The notes beneath the pieces were generated by a model. It was given only the letters and a program-made list of their open reading frames with translations. It searched no databases and had not been told where the DNA came from. A DNA stretch of 22,500 nucleotides, from contig CAUYUJ010004984.1 in assembly GCA_963575745.1 (NCBI GenBank), forward strand, positions 30,001 through 52,500, given 5' to 3'. This DNA comes from Prorocentrum cordatum (lineage: Eukaryota > Sar > Dinophyceae > Prorocentrales > Prorocentraceae). The position numbers and the translations under genes were made by a program. Below, piece by piece: positions 1 to 8,396 of the stretch; within the stretch, counting starts at the first letter, position 1, and each line of letters begins with the position of its first letter.

Positions 1-33
1 CCGCGCTCCAGCGCGATCGGCCGAGATCTCATT

Positions 34-210
34 GAGGAGGAGGAGGAGAAAGAGGAAGCAGGGGAGGAGGGGGAGGAGGAAGACCATGAGGCAGAGGAGG
101 AATAGGAGGAGGAAGAGGAGGAGGAGGAGGAGAAAGAGGAAGAAGGGGAGGAGGGGGAGGAGGAGAAGACCATGAGGCAGAGGAGGAATATGAGGAGGAG
201 GAGGAGGCCA
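34..210. repeat. GGA-rich tandem repeat, 86-bp period
   Basis: Purine-rich GGA/GAA sequence holds two near-identical copies of a longer unit. The landmark GACCATGAGGCAGAGGAGGAA occurs at 82 and again at 168, giving an 86-bp period, with only a few substitutions between copies. On the + strand the second copy can encode an acidic Glu-rich stretch. The minus-strand reading is Pro/Ser-rich low complexity and is not taken as a gene. Confidence 0.8.
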
Positions 211-335
211 ACTACCACGCATCTGGCACTCCGTGCACCACTGTGGCAAGCCAGCTGGTGCGGCGGATCGAAGACGCCCACGCCGAGTCACCGCCGCCCC
301 TTGCCGTGAATTTGAGTACTCTCTCCCTTGGTTGA
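174..335 (+). CDS. Possible 3'-terminal coding exon with acidic stretch
   Basis: One + frame runs from the acidic repeat (about 13 Glu, Asp and Ala residues) into balanced protein-like sequence containing TPCTTVASQLVRRIEDAHAE and a proline triplet, and stops at TGA 333-335. Upstream the frame is open only to about 90 and is interrupted by TGA at 87-89, so the gene would have to enter by splicing or from beyond the window. No family is recognised. It could be the C-terminus of a host protein, the end of another retroelement, or chance coding from a purine-rich repeat. The shift from repeat to balanced composition is the only positive evidence. Confidence 0.22.
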   Translation, partial: EAEEEYEEEEEANYHASGTPCTTVASQLVRRIEDAHAESPPPLAVNLSTLSLG

Positions 336-553
336 TTATGTGTGATCTTGAACTCCTGTATGCACTTATACTTAGGCACTCTTTGGCTCGCGATAGGTTG
401 TGTGTCTTGCGTGATAAAGATCCGATCCCTCCATCCTTAGGTATATTGTTTGGAATGGTTCGCGCGTCAGTGGTTGCAGGAGCGTGATCGATCTACGGCA
501 TGCCATGTGTGAACGGCCCTGAGGAGTGTTAGGGGAATGGACAACGCAATACG
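336..553. other. Intergenic sequence, nothing recognised
   Basis: AT-richer than its surroundings and without repeats. A short ORF runs through part of it but has no recognisable motif. Confidence 0.4.
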
Positions 554-685
554 ATGGACGGATTGCCAGGAGCGAAGGCTGACGGCACAGCGGCTTTCAC
601 ACCAGGGCAACGAGCAGAGTTCGAAGGTATGTTGCTCCAACACTTGTCAACCTTTGAGCAGTTGCTTAAGGCATTGGCCGTGAGC

Positions 686-722
<37 letters not shown>

Positions 723-745
723 GAAAAAAAAACATAAATAGATAA
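554..745 (+). pseudogene. Short ORF, possible Gag N-terminus, interrupted by (GA)n
   Basis: The ORF begins with ATG. Its first 43 residues (TPGQRAEFEGMLLQHLSTFE, then a Leu/Ala helix) look like a genuine amphipathic start. It then runs into a Glu-Arg repeat coded by the (GA)n microsatellite and stops soon after. A plausible reading is the N-terminus of a Gag-like protein whose continuation (see 924-1319) was displaced by microsatellite expansion. No domain can be named. The minus-strand ORF here is Ser/Leu low complexity from the same microsatellite and was ignored. Confidence 0.3.
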
Positions 746-782
746 AGACACAGAGAGAGAGGGAGAGAGAGAGAGAGAGAGT
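683..782. repeat. (GA)n microsatellite
   Basis: Two runs of GA repeats (about 686-724 and 751-781) are separated by an A-rich interruption containing AAAAAAAAACATAAATAG. The tract breaks the reading frame between the 554 ORF and the Gag-like sequence further on. Confidence 0.9.
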
Positions 783-923
783 TAGTGTGCTGGTCGATCA
801 GCTCACGATCAACCAGTTTCAGAACGAAGGCTCCCTTTCTAGAGGGTGGTTCTTGAACAACATGAGTGGCCGTACGAGCGAAGGAGCCAGTCCCAGTATG
901 AGCAGCGCAAGTAGAATAATCAA

Positions 924-1319
924 TTGGACTGGAGTGGCGGTTACGATTGGAGTTTGTATGATGAAATCCAGGCTTCACACGACAAACAGGGGTCGAGCCA
1001 TTCGTGTGAACATAGTGGTTGGAAGAAACCAGACCTATCCGCCCGGGACGCCTGGATGGGTTGGTCCGAGTATCGAGCATGGCGCCGCCGAGTGGTGAGG
1101 CGTTCATCGTTTACTGGAATCCCAGTCAAAGGACGAGCCGACTTCACCTTGAACATCCTGGACAGAGAGTCGCAGCGCAAATTCGAGGAGATTGCAGATC
1201 ACGTTCTCGGAGCCATCTATGGACCGATATGGTCATACGTCCTGCGACAGGGTCATCCCAGAAACCAGAGAGGTGAACAGATCGAAGGCAACACGCACGC
1301 GGCCGACCTCCCGAAATGA
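924..1319 (+). pseudogene. Gag-like fragment (retroelement structural protein)
   Basis: This 131-residue frame has a Trp-rich start and then the block WMGWSEYRAWRRRV followed by IPVKGRADFTLNILDRESQR. A Trp-Gly-Trp-x-Tyr-Arg-x-Trp block, then a basic helix, then a Val-Pro-Val turn and an Arg/Leu helix is the arrangement I know from the first conserved part of dinoflagellate copia-like Gag proteins. The frame ends at TGA 1317-1319 without the rest of the capsid region. A different Gag type begins at 2427, so this may be a second, separately truncated element. Family assignment is from memory of motif order. Overlapping frames are shadows. Confidence 0.4.
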
Positions 1320-1556
1320 CCATGCCACCTACGCAACTAGCGCAGGCAGGTCGGAGGAAGGCGATGACATTCTTCAGCGACGCGTCCGCCCTCGACTCAA
1401 ATCAGGAGAACGGATTGCTGTGTCTCAGAAGCGCCGACGTCGGCGAGGTTGTGGCCCCAAGGGTGTTGGCGGTGACGAATTCAATGGAGAAGGCGTGGGA
1501 ATAACATCGAGACTGCAAGAGACAGCATCGACTGGATCGGTTTCTATCAGACCCGG

Positions 1557-1922
1557 GTGGGGCGCCCGCTCCACCGATGCCCTCGTGGAAAGGGGGGGGC
1601 AAAACGAGACGGGCACCGAGGAGCTTTCGGCCACGTGAAACGATGGGTGCCTCGTATGACCCCGAACCAGCTCGTGAGGGCCAAGAAGTGTTGCAACTGC
1701 CAGCTGACTCTAAATGAGGCTAGGGCAAAGGCGAGAGGTAACGAGCGTTTGTCCGCGGCCGTTTGGGATCAAGTGGCCGGCCGCCAAGATATGATTGTGC
1801 CTCATCGCGAGGCACGCTACTTGCCATTGAGACCGAAAACATGTTCGCTTGACATGGCTCGTGGCTCCCGCGACTATCTCCTACTCTTGGGACAACACAA
1901 TTGGATATGGGCTTCGCCTTAG
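1557..1922 (+). pseudogene. Unrecognised ORF with CCxC cluster
   Basis: This + frame is open for 121 residues. The middle (about residues 30-75) is balanced and protein-like, with a helix VPRMTPNQLVRAKK followed by a Cys-Cys-x-Cys cluster and an Ala/Arg/Glu helix. The Cys cluster lacks a second metal-binding half, so it is not a zinc finger. The end of the frame runs into the double hairpin at 1911. It lies between two Gag-like blocks and may be retroelement debris. Function unknown. Confidence 0.25.
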
Positions 1923-1950
1923 GCGAAGCATCTGGTTGGGCTTCCCAACC
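1911..1950. repeat. Double hairpin: two perfect stems back to back
   Basis: GCTTCGCC (1911-1918), loop TTA, GGCGAAGC (1922-1929) forms a perfect 8-bp stem. Four bases later GGTTGGG (1934-1940), loop CTT, CCCAACC (1944-1950) forms a perfect 7-bp stem. Both loops are 3 nt. Nothing coding explains two adjacent perfect stems. It could mark an element end or be a small palindromic repeat. Confidence 0.85.
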
Positions 1951-2426
1951 CCCTTCGATCTTGGTAGCGGAGCTGTCCTGTGGAGGGCAGCTATCGCTCT
2001 AATCCTCGCCATCCACGATTCAATCTGGTGGACTACTGATATGGTGGAGCATCAGGGTGCAGTAGATTTGCGCGGATAGATATACATACCCACGCACAAC
2101 TTCCAGGACACCTGCAGCGATACCTCCGTTCACGGAGAGGCTTCCTACATGAGTCTTACCTTTTGAAGTCCATCCTCCTATTCCACTTGGAACGTTCTTC
2201 CAAGATACGATGCATGGCAACATGCGATACGATACTGTGCCGCCCCCCGCTGCCACACAGGCTAACGACGACGTCACATCATAAACCGCAGCCACAAACA
2301 GCCGACCACGGTGTACGAGGCCATTGGATTGGTATTGCCATATGTGGCCTCCTATGGGTCGCTATCGGATGCGCGGTTGGACGCATGCAGCGTGGCGGAG
2401 ACGACGCGTGCATTATTGCCAGCCCC
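1951..2426. other. No gene recognised between the two Gag-like blocks
   Basis: Short ORFs exist on both strands but lack balanced composition or motifs. The + frame that enters Gag at 2427 is open from 2163, but residues before the HWDSAG motif look like unselected sequence. Any 5' LTR of the retroelement would be expected in or upstream of this stretch. I found no matching copy downstream. Confidence 0.4.
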
Positions 2427-3451
2427 CATTGGGACTCTGCCGGTAACGTACCATTCCGCGAGTTCGCTCGCGAGGTACACGCCTGGATCAACGTGACTGC
2501 AGGCAACGTGACCCCGTCCCAACAGGCCGCGGCACTACGGCGTGGTCTGGGAGGGCTTGCAAGGACCATAGCCATGAGAGTATCCCCCGCAGTCATTAGC
2601 TTCGGTGTCAATGTTGGTGGTCGCCACGCCGATGGCGTCACCTACGTCATGTTCCTACGACAAAGTCGTTGAGGGCGTCGGGAACGGCTCCCATCGACTC
2701 CGTCGTCCTTGCGGGAGAGCGGATCGACCAGATGTCAGCCCGCTTCGAGATGGAACGCTTTGAGGCCGAGACCGCAGGCTCTAGCATTCCCAATTTCCAG
2801 ATCCCAGCATTTATATTATTCAGAGCTCTGATTGCGGGCACATCGCGCGCGCAGCAACGACCGCAACCACTCGGCCACCAAATGCCCAGGGCCCAACAGC
2901 AGTTCGACGCCCTATCAGAGCGCATGAGATCCTACGTCCATATTGCCGAGCGGACTCCGGGCAAGATTGGTGGCAGATTTAGCCGCGGTCATCGCGCCGA
3001 GGCCTTTCATATCGTCACTCGTGCAGGGCAACCTGCAAACAACGTCTGGAACGACGATGCAAAACCAACTGAGGCCACCACCTTACTGAGCCAACAGGGT
3101 GGCCAGCCTACGGGGTCGCAAAACTCGTGGGCTCGCTGCCGGGGGCCGTCGGCAACGGCGGCCCCTGCCCAAGCCGCTGCCCTCGCGGGCTCTGCGGGGG
3201 GGCCCGCCGAGTCCGAATTTGACTCCGGCGCCGACGCTGACACGTCATCGGATGATGGAAGTGTTAACCCGGGTTGCGTTGACATGTCCGTGTATCTTGC
3301 TGAGGAACAGCCGGCACAGTGGTGATTCTTTGGATACCAGAAGCACAAACGCCGATGGAGGCGGTTTATGAAGAAACCATTTCGAAGGGCGCGACGCGCG
3401 GCGGGCGTCGAGGTCAAGGCAAGGGTAGAGGTAAGGGGAAATGACGGAGAT
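2427..3451 (+). pseudogene. Gag capsid-like protein, broken
   Basis: The frame open at 2163-2672 carries HWDSAGNVPFREFAREVHAW, then a helix with PSQQAAALRRGLGGLAR and a block containing GVTYVMFL. These match, in order, the start of the Gag of dinoflagellate copia elements (Trp-Asp-Gly, Phe-Arg-x-Phe, Gly-Leu-x-Gly-x-Ala-Arg). The frame changes near 2660, continues as 2669-3325 with GERIDQMSARFEMERFEAE, and ends in a Ser/Asp-rich segment. TGA at 3323-3325 interrupts it. The same frame resumes with FFGYQKHKRRWRRFMKKPFR, the basic segment expected just before the zinc knuckle. Role: assembly of virus-like particles in the cytoplasm. At least one frameshift and one nonsense change inactivate it. 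Confidence 0.6.
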
Positions 3452-3465
3452 TACATGACAGAGGT

Positions 3466-4035
3466 GTGTTAGCATTCTCGGCACCCCTTGCGGGGCCACA
3501 GTCTGAAGAAATGCCTCTTGGAGCAGGTAGAGGCCGCGGGCGCGCCCAAGGAAAAGGCATATGGCGCCGGGGTAACCCGACAGGCGCCAACGGGAAAACC
3601 ATGGAATGTGATATCTGCCACAGCGCACAACATATTCGTCGTGAGTGCCCCCGAGGCGATGGGGGAGGCAGGGGCCCGTCGATGCATTCGGCTCAAACCG
3701 GTTCCGACATTCCGCATGTTGATTGGGAGACGTTTCTCGTCGAACCCGAAGACAATCCCACTGCCGCTGTCCTCTTCATGGCTGCGAGGCATCTGGGCGC
3801 CAGCGTGTCCATCGAGAGATTTGCCGATGAGCTCTTGGATTATAGTTCCGTTGGCCACGACGAGATCAATCTCGAGGACTGGTTGGGCGTTCCTATCGCG
3901 GGGCAACCTGAGCAGATAGGGTTCGTCGAGGATTGCAGCGCGCCCGCCGACTCGGATCGCGATATGGCAGGGGCACCTGCGGACTCCGATGCGACGATGC
4001 CGGCCGCGGGGGGGGAGCTCCAATGGATGCTCCGA
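3466..4035 (+). pseudogene. Gag C-terminus with CCHC zinc knuckle
   Basis: A Gly/Arg/Lys-rich stretch (GRGRGRAQGKGIWRRGNP) leads into CDICHSAQHIRREC. The spacing C48-x2-C51-x4-H56-x4-C61 is the exact nucleocapsid CCHC pattern used to bind the element's RNA. After it comes an acidic, balanced segment (about residues 85-180) with VDWETFLVEP and INLEDWLGVP, whose function I do not recognise. The frame stays formally open to 4893, but from about 4035 it becomes Arg/Gly-rich shadow sequence while better coding moves to another frame, so the annotation ends there. Hairpins at 3898 and 3967 encode AGQPE and AGAPA in phase. Confidence 0.65.
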
Positions 4036-4432
4036 CCGCAGGTCATTGGGGGCCCCGCGCGCAGGAAACCCTGCGACGGCGATCCTTCGCGGGGCAACCC
4101 GCGCGATGCTGGCGACCCCTCCAAGCGCGCCCCATCCTATCTCGGACGTGGCGAAGGCTCTCGCTGCGCGTTGGCACTGCGCGACTGGTCTTCGAGCCGC
4201 CCAGTTTGGGGGCGAGCGCGTCGAACTGATGGCGGCGATGAAGAATGGGGAGCTGAGAGTCGTCATCCACGACGTCAAGGGCGGAGTCATTCGCGCGAGA
4301 GTTCGCGCGCCCGCTCCAGTGGTGCACGGCGTCCGCGAACGCCTGATCAGAGGATTCCAAGAACTCCGCCTGGAAGGGGCGTTCGCGGGGAAACCCGCCT
4401 CGGAGGGGGCGCTCGCGGGGGGCCCGAGGTGA
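3989..4432 (+). pseudogene. Unrecognised polyprotein segment
   Basis: From about 4130 this frame is the protein-like one: DVAKALAARW, then FGGERVELMAAMKNGELRVV, a short strand-rich segment and an Arg/Glu helix. The end, AGKPASEGALAGGPR, is formed by two tandem hairpin repeats, at 4385 and 4415. The first part of the frame is probably out of register with the upstream block, implying frame changes near 4035-4130. No family is recognised. It lies between the zinc knuckle and the Tpt1 domain. Confidence 0.35.
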
Positions 4433-4435
4433 ACC

Positions 4436-4454
4436 CGAGGGCCGAAGGCCCTCG
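4436..4454. repeat. Perfect 8-bp hairpin with GAA triloop
   Basis: CGAGGGCC (4436-4443), loop GAA, GGCCCTCG (4447-4454). Same geometry (8-bp stem, 3-nt loop) as the first stem at 1911, different sequence. It lies just after a stop codon in the retroelement relic. Confidence 0.8.
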
Positions 4455-4468
4455 CCAAGAAGGACTAG

Positions 4469-4995
4469 TCAGTCAATGCAGCGGCGGACTTGTTCGCCAA
4501 CGTGCGCCGGCAGAAGGCGCGGGGCGTCGGCTGGGCCGACGGCGCGCCGAGCACGACGCCCGCCTTTGGCATGCACTACGAAATGCGGCGCGGAATGAAC
4601 GTGGCAAAACCGCCCGTTCTTGCCGAAGAGGCGGCGCCAAGACGCCCGGCTCGTTGAGGGGGGGGGGGGGGGGCGCGAAAAGGGCCATCATCAGAGATCG
4701 GCGAGAGCGTCGAGAACAGGTCTGCGGCTGCGAGCATTCTTCGGGCCGCGGACCAGACTGTCCGATGGGGCGCCTGTCAAGAAGTCCCAACTTCGAGCTG
4801 GCCCCGCGGGTCTGGCCCCGTGGAGACGGCCCAGGGCGCATGGTGGGCCCGACCTGCAATCCGAGGGAAATGTGCTTGATCAGGGATGATTAGCAGCCGC
4901 TAACTGATCGCGAGGCAAAACGCGCCGAGCAACAGCGGAAGGAACTCGTTGAAGATCACCACCTCGAGCGGTTCAGTCGAGGATGCCGTGCGACT
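4469..4995 (+). pseudogene. Degenerate polyprotein segment split by a G16 run
   Basis: After stops at 4430-4465 the same frame resumes with AAADLFANVRRQKARG and later FGMHYEMRRGMNVAKPP, then hits TGA just before a run of 16 G (4658-4673). Beyond the run the same phase continues with SAAASILRAADQTVRWGAC and further Trp-rich sequence. The composition is that of a real but mutated protein. No family is recognised. Competing frames here are Arg/Gly-rich shadows. Confidence 0.3.
4658..4673. repeat. G16 homopolymer
   Basis: Sixteen consecutive G follow GTTGA. The length is prone to slippage in replication and sequencing, so the reading frame across it is unreliable. Confidence 0.9.
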
Positions 4996-5489
4996 ATGCC
5001 CGCAGCTTCATCCGCGAGGCACCCGGCTTCTTCCATTCACGAAGGTGCCGGCGAATCGAGGGTTGACAGAAAGGTTTGCGATCGTGTCCTCGCACTCGCT
5101 GTTGACCCCGCTGATCCTGCCCGTGAATCGGAGTGCACTGGCGAGACCGACAGTAGCGAGCCAACAGATACAGACATAGACATCTCTGCCAACGTAAAGG
5201 AGGACGTGGACCTGGCACCAGGTACGACACATGCGTACAATAGCAGAGGGATTGGTGGGATAACCTGCAAGGTACTCGGCAAGCTGACCGATGGGCGACA
5301 TCCGTCGGCCTGTAAAAGCGGGGCTAAACTTTATAACGTGGCACTTTACAAGCCGAAAATAAGCCTCCGCAAGACAGGCCCTCATCCAGGGGCGCGGGGG
5401 GGCCTGCTGCGTCCGCGAGCGCGGGGGCGCCCGCTGAGAATCCATGCGAGCCCCCGAAGCCCCCATTGAAGCAGCTTCTCGAGAGGTAA
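4996..5489 (+). pseudogene. Unrecognised polyprotein segment upstream of Tpt1 domain
   Basis: The frame at 4996-5469 contains an acidic stretch (EPTDTDIDISANVKEDVDLA) and then a Gly/Lys segment with ITCKVLGKLTDG. Near 5330 the better frame shifts by one and reads GGPAASASAGAPAENP and PKPPLKQLLER up to TAA 5487-5489. This second frame is that of the following Tpt1 ORF, so the two were probably continuous before the TAA arose. Two hairpins at 5394 and 5421 encode AGGPA and AGAPA in that phase. The stop overlaps GAG|GTAAGT, a good match to a 5' splice site, so an intron is an alternative to a nonsense change. Confidence 0.35.
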
Positions 5490-5495
5490 GTTGAT

Positions 5496-7253
5496 TTGTC
5501 TCGATCATCAAGTTCATCAAAGTCAAGGTCGCCAGCTCCAGCAGAAGAAAAGAGCCTGCTCAGCAGAGGCCGCTCCTGGGCGTTATGCGTCGCGAAGAGC
5601 TGCGGGGAAACCTGCCCGCGGACAGTCTCCAGGGGGCCAGCGGTGGCTGCCGCGGCATCGGGGCTCCAGGGCGACTCTGCACCCCAGCCGAAGGTGCCCG
5701 TGGCGCTCCGCGGCCCCACGCCTGGCAGGCCCCATATGAGAGATGGCTGGTCGCCATCGTTGGAAGGCGCATCCTGGGCGCGCTCCTCGCAGCCAGATGA
5801 AGACAAGACGGCGCCCCAGACTGCGCCCAAGGCATCGGTGGCAGCTCCGAAGATTTCCGGATGCCAGTTCTATGATATCCGGAAAAAGCACAAGAAGTCA
5901 CTTGGGAGTGCAAGCTCATTTGCAGCACCAGCTGCAGCTTTGGTTCCCGCGGAGACACCCGCTGAATCGGCATCTGCATTTGCGGGGCATCCTGGCGCTA
6001 CCCCCGAATTAAACGAGGGAAGCAGGCGTTGCTGGGAACCCCTGGGCACTCCCCAACAGATCATGGTCAACCCAGCATATGGGCAAAATTATGACGACGG
6101 TTCGAGCCGCTACAGAGTAGTACAGCGCCAAGCAGTAAGCAACGCAACGCGCACTACTGAAAGGGCTCTCGAACGCAAGCGTGCTCGCAACCATCTGCGG
6201 ACACATCCTGTCCTTTGCTATAGCACTGAGGCTGAATACTTGTCGAGGACACTTTACGAGGCGAGCGCGAGTGCGAAGCTACCGAATGAGAAAGACCAGC
6301 GCCAAGGCTCGGAGTGGCTCACCACAGTCACTCTGCACAAGCCACTTCACCAAGACAAGATATTGCATCGGTTGGCGGATTGCGTCACCTCGTTTGACGT
6401 GTCCGGCGGCTGGGTGGATCTCGGTGACTTGCTGGAAAATTGGCCACCGAAGAACCACGAAGACTTGCGCGATCATCGCCTGGAAGCTTTCAAGACTTGT
6501 CTCCGAGGTGGGCACTGGGGCATACCAAGCGCTGGTTGTGCTCAAAATATGCGAGATGGTCGATACCTCTGGCATGCAAGTGAATCGACCCCGGGTGAAG
6601 AAGCTTGCATTGCGCGGGAGCCCGCCCGACTCACTTCATGTGGCCCAGCAGCGGACACAGCAGCCCAGGCATCAAATGTCCAGAATCGTCTGCGCTCTCG
6701 AGTGACAGACCTGAATGAACCGGGAGCACCCCGCTTCTTCATGCACGGGGCCAAATGGGCGAACATCCCGAGCATATTCAATGTTGGTCTGTCTTGCCGA
6801 AGTGAAGGCAATCCTAAAGAGAACTCGCGCAGGCAGATGATTCATGGATGCCCGTATTTGCCTGGAGATGGGCGGAACCAGTCAGGCCTGCGGATGGACT
6901 CCGACGTTCTGATCTTAGTGAGATTCAAGAATATGATTCGCGATAACATCCCGGTCTGGCGGTCTGCCAACGATATCATCCTGATTTCGGGCGCCAGCGG
7001 CCTGATCCTTGTGAGTTTCTTTGTCCGACTTATCGGCATCTTGCATAGCGCGGCGCAGTGCATGCGCGACAGTGTCGGGCAAGTATGGGTCGACGAAATG
7101 CATATTGACACTCAGCGGGGTGATCAGCCACAGTTCAAGTTGGCACCTATGGAATGGCACGAGTACGTTTTCGATCATTCCACAATGAAGGGGCGCATTG
7201 TACCAGATACTCTTTTCAACTTGCGTGCCCCCACGCCGACGCCTACAGCATAG
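5496..7253 (+). pseudogene. Tpt1/KptA-like RNA 2'-phosphotransferase domain of retroelement
   Basis: This is the longest clean frame of the element, 585 residues. Residues 1-240 are Ser/Ala/Pro-rich linker. Residues about 285-505 match Tpt1/KptA block by block: ILHR then, 15 residues after the His, GGWVDLGDLLEN (family: VLRH...GWxDxxxLL); PRFFMHGAKWANIPSIF (family: FLYHGT...I); then VGL...RRQMIH; DSDVLILVRFKNM (strand of hydrophobics); and VWRSANDIILISG (family: F/WxxSxNGVxLT). Tpt1 enzymes use NAD+ to remove the 2'-phosphate left at RNA splice or repair junctions. The usual Arg-His pair near the start appears as His-Arg (residues 291-292), so activity is uncertain. It sits between Gag and the RING-H2/protease blocks. 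The frame is intact over the domain, unlike its neighbours. Family call is by motif order, made by eye. Confidence 0.6.
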
Positions 7254-7313
7254 GTGCAGCATGGCAGCGCGCATTGATATTCATGGTGCAAATGGTGCAC
7301 CACGCGGGGGCAC

Positions 7314-8396
7314 TTGCAGCCGGCTCGGATGGATCGCTGGGCGGATGCGCCTGGTATGCGTCTGGGCGCATGCGTCTGGTATGCGGACGACCCGCGGCGC
7401 AACCAGGCGCAACAGTTACCTTTACCTGCGGGGCAACCCGCTACATTCGCGCCCATGAGCAGGGCCGCGACCCCGCTTGGCACTCCTCAGAGTGCTGGGG
7501 CCACAAACAGCTTGCAGGCCATATTCCAAATCATCCGTCTGGACCCGCAGCTCTACCAAGCCTTGCAGGCCACGTCGCCCATTGCATCTCCACGTGCTGC
7601 TGCGTCGCAGACTGCGCCGACGTGGCAGCCTGCTACCGTTGACAAGTACGGTGGCATGAGGCCCACAACAGAGGTTGCCCAGAGTGCCGACAGCCTGCTG
7701 AGACAGCAGCAGTGGATGCATAGGCAGATGCAGGAGGCCGTAGAGAGCACGGGGCGGGATGGAATAGAGCTCCCAAGCGCCAACAGGACTCCACCTTGGG
7801 AGTGCGTGCCTGATGCTAACTCGTCGCCGAACCATCCAAAACGGCGCGGGCACATACCGGCGGTCTTCAGCCACCCGACGCATGATCCGACCGCTGCCGA
7901 AAGGCCAGTGGCACCACATATGGATTTTGCGATGTTCCCTAACTACGATGCGCAGACGACAGGGGGGGGCCCTCGGGTGCGTAGCCAACCCGAAAACCCA
8001 TCTGCCAGGACGACAGCAGACGATTTCTACATGTCCCAGCACACACGGGAAGCGGGATACGAGGCCAGCATCCCTGGCCAGGTGCCCCACTATGGGTACC
8101 TGGCAGCCCCCATGGACCAAGACGTGGACCCACGCGGTCCAGAACTGGTCGTACCTGCATCAATGGGAGAGCTGCGCCCCGAAATATTGGCCATCCATGT
8201 GGCGCAGCAGGCCAATCTCGCAATCCAACTTGCTCGCCAGCCGCATAATCAGGCGCGGCAGGCACGCCGCGTGATCAATCGCGCGGGGACACCCGCTGCT
8301 CCTCCAGCTGCGGGGCAACACGCTATGGGTCTTTCAGCAAGGTTTGCTATGGGACCCATACCTGTGGCCACCTGCAGCCCCTGCAGTTCCGCCTAG
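7314..8396 (+). pseudogene. Ala/Pro/Gln-rich linker of retroelement polyprotein
   Basis: A 360-residue frame in phase with the Tpt1 ORF (stop TAG at 7251-7253 between them). It is rich in Ala, Pro, Gln and His with amphipathic parts such as SADSLLRQQQWMHRQMQEAV and EILAIHVAQQANLAIQLARQ, which could form short coiled coils. Hairpins at 7428, 8283 and 8310 encode AGQPA, AGTPA and AGQHA in phase. No enzymatic motif is visible. It ends just as the RING-H2 block opens in another frame, with a frame change between about 8345 and 8396. Confidence 0.4.

Noticed and set aside
1-2426. 5' LTR matching a 3' LTR downstream
   Set aside because: No stretch before Gag was found again after the integrase; the 3' part of the element is missing, so LTRs cannot be defined.
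3469-4458. 329-residue minus-strand ORF opposite the zinc-knuckle block
   Set aside because: The plus strand has the CCHC motif and neighbouring retroelement domains; the minus frame is an antisense shadow.
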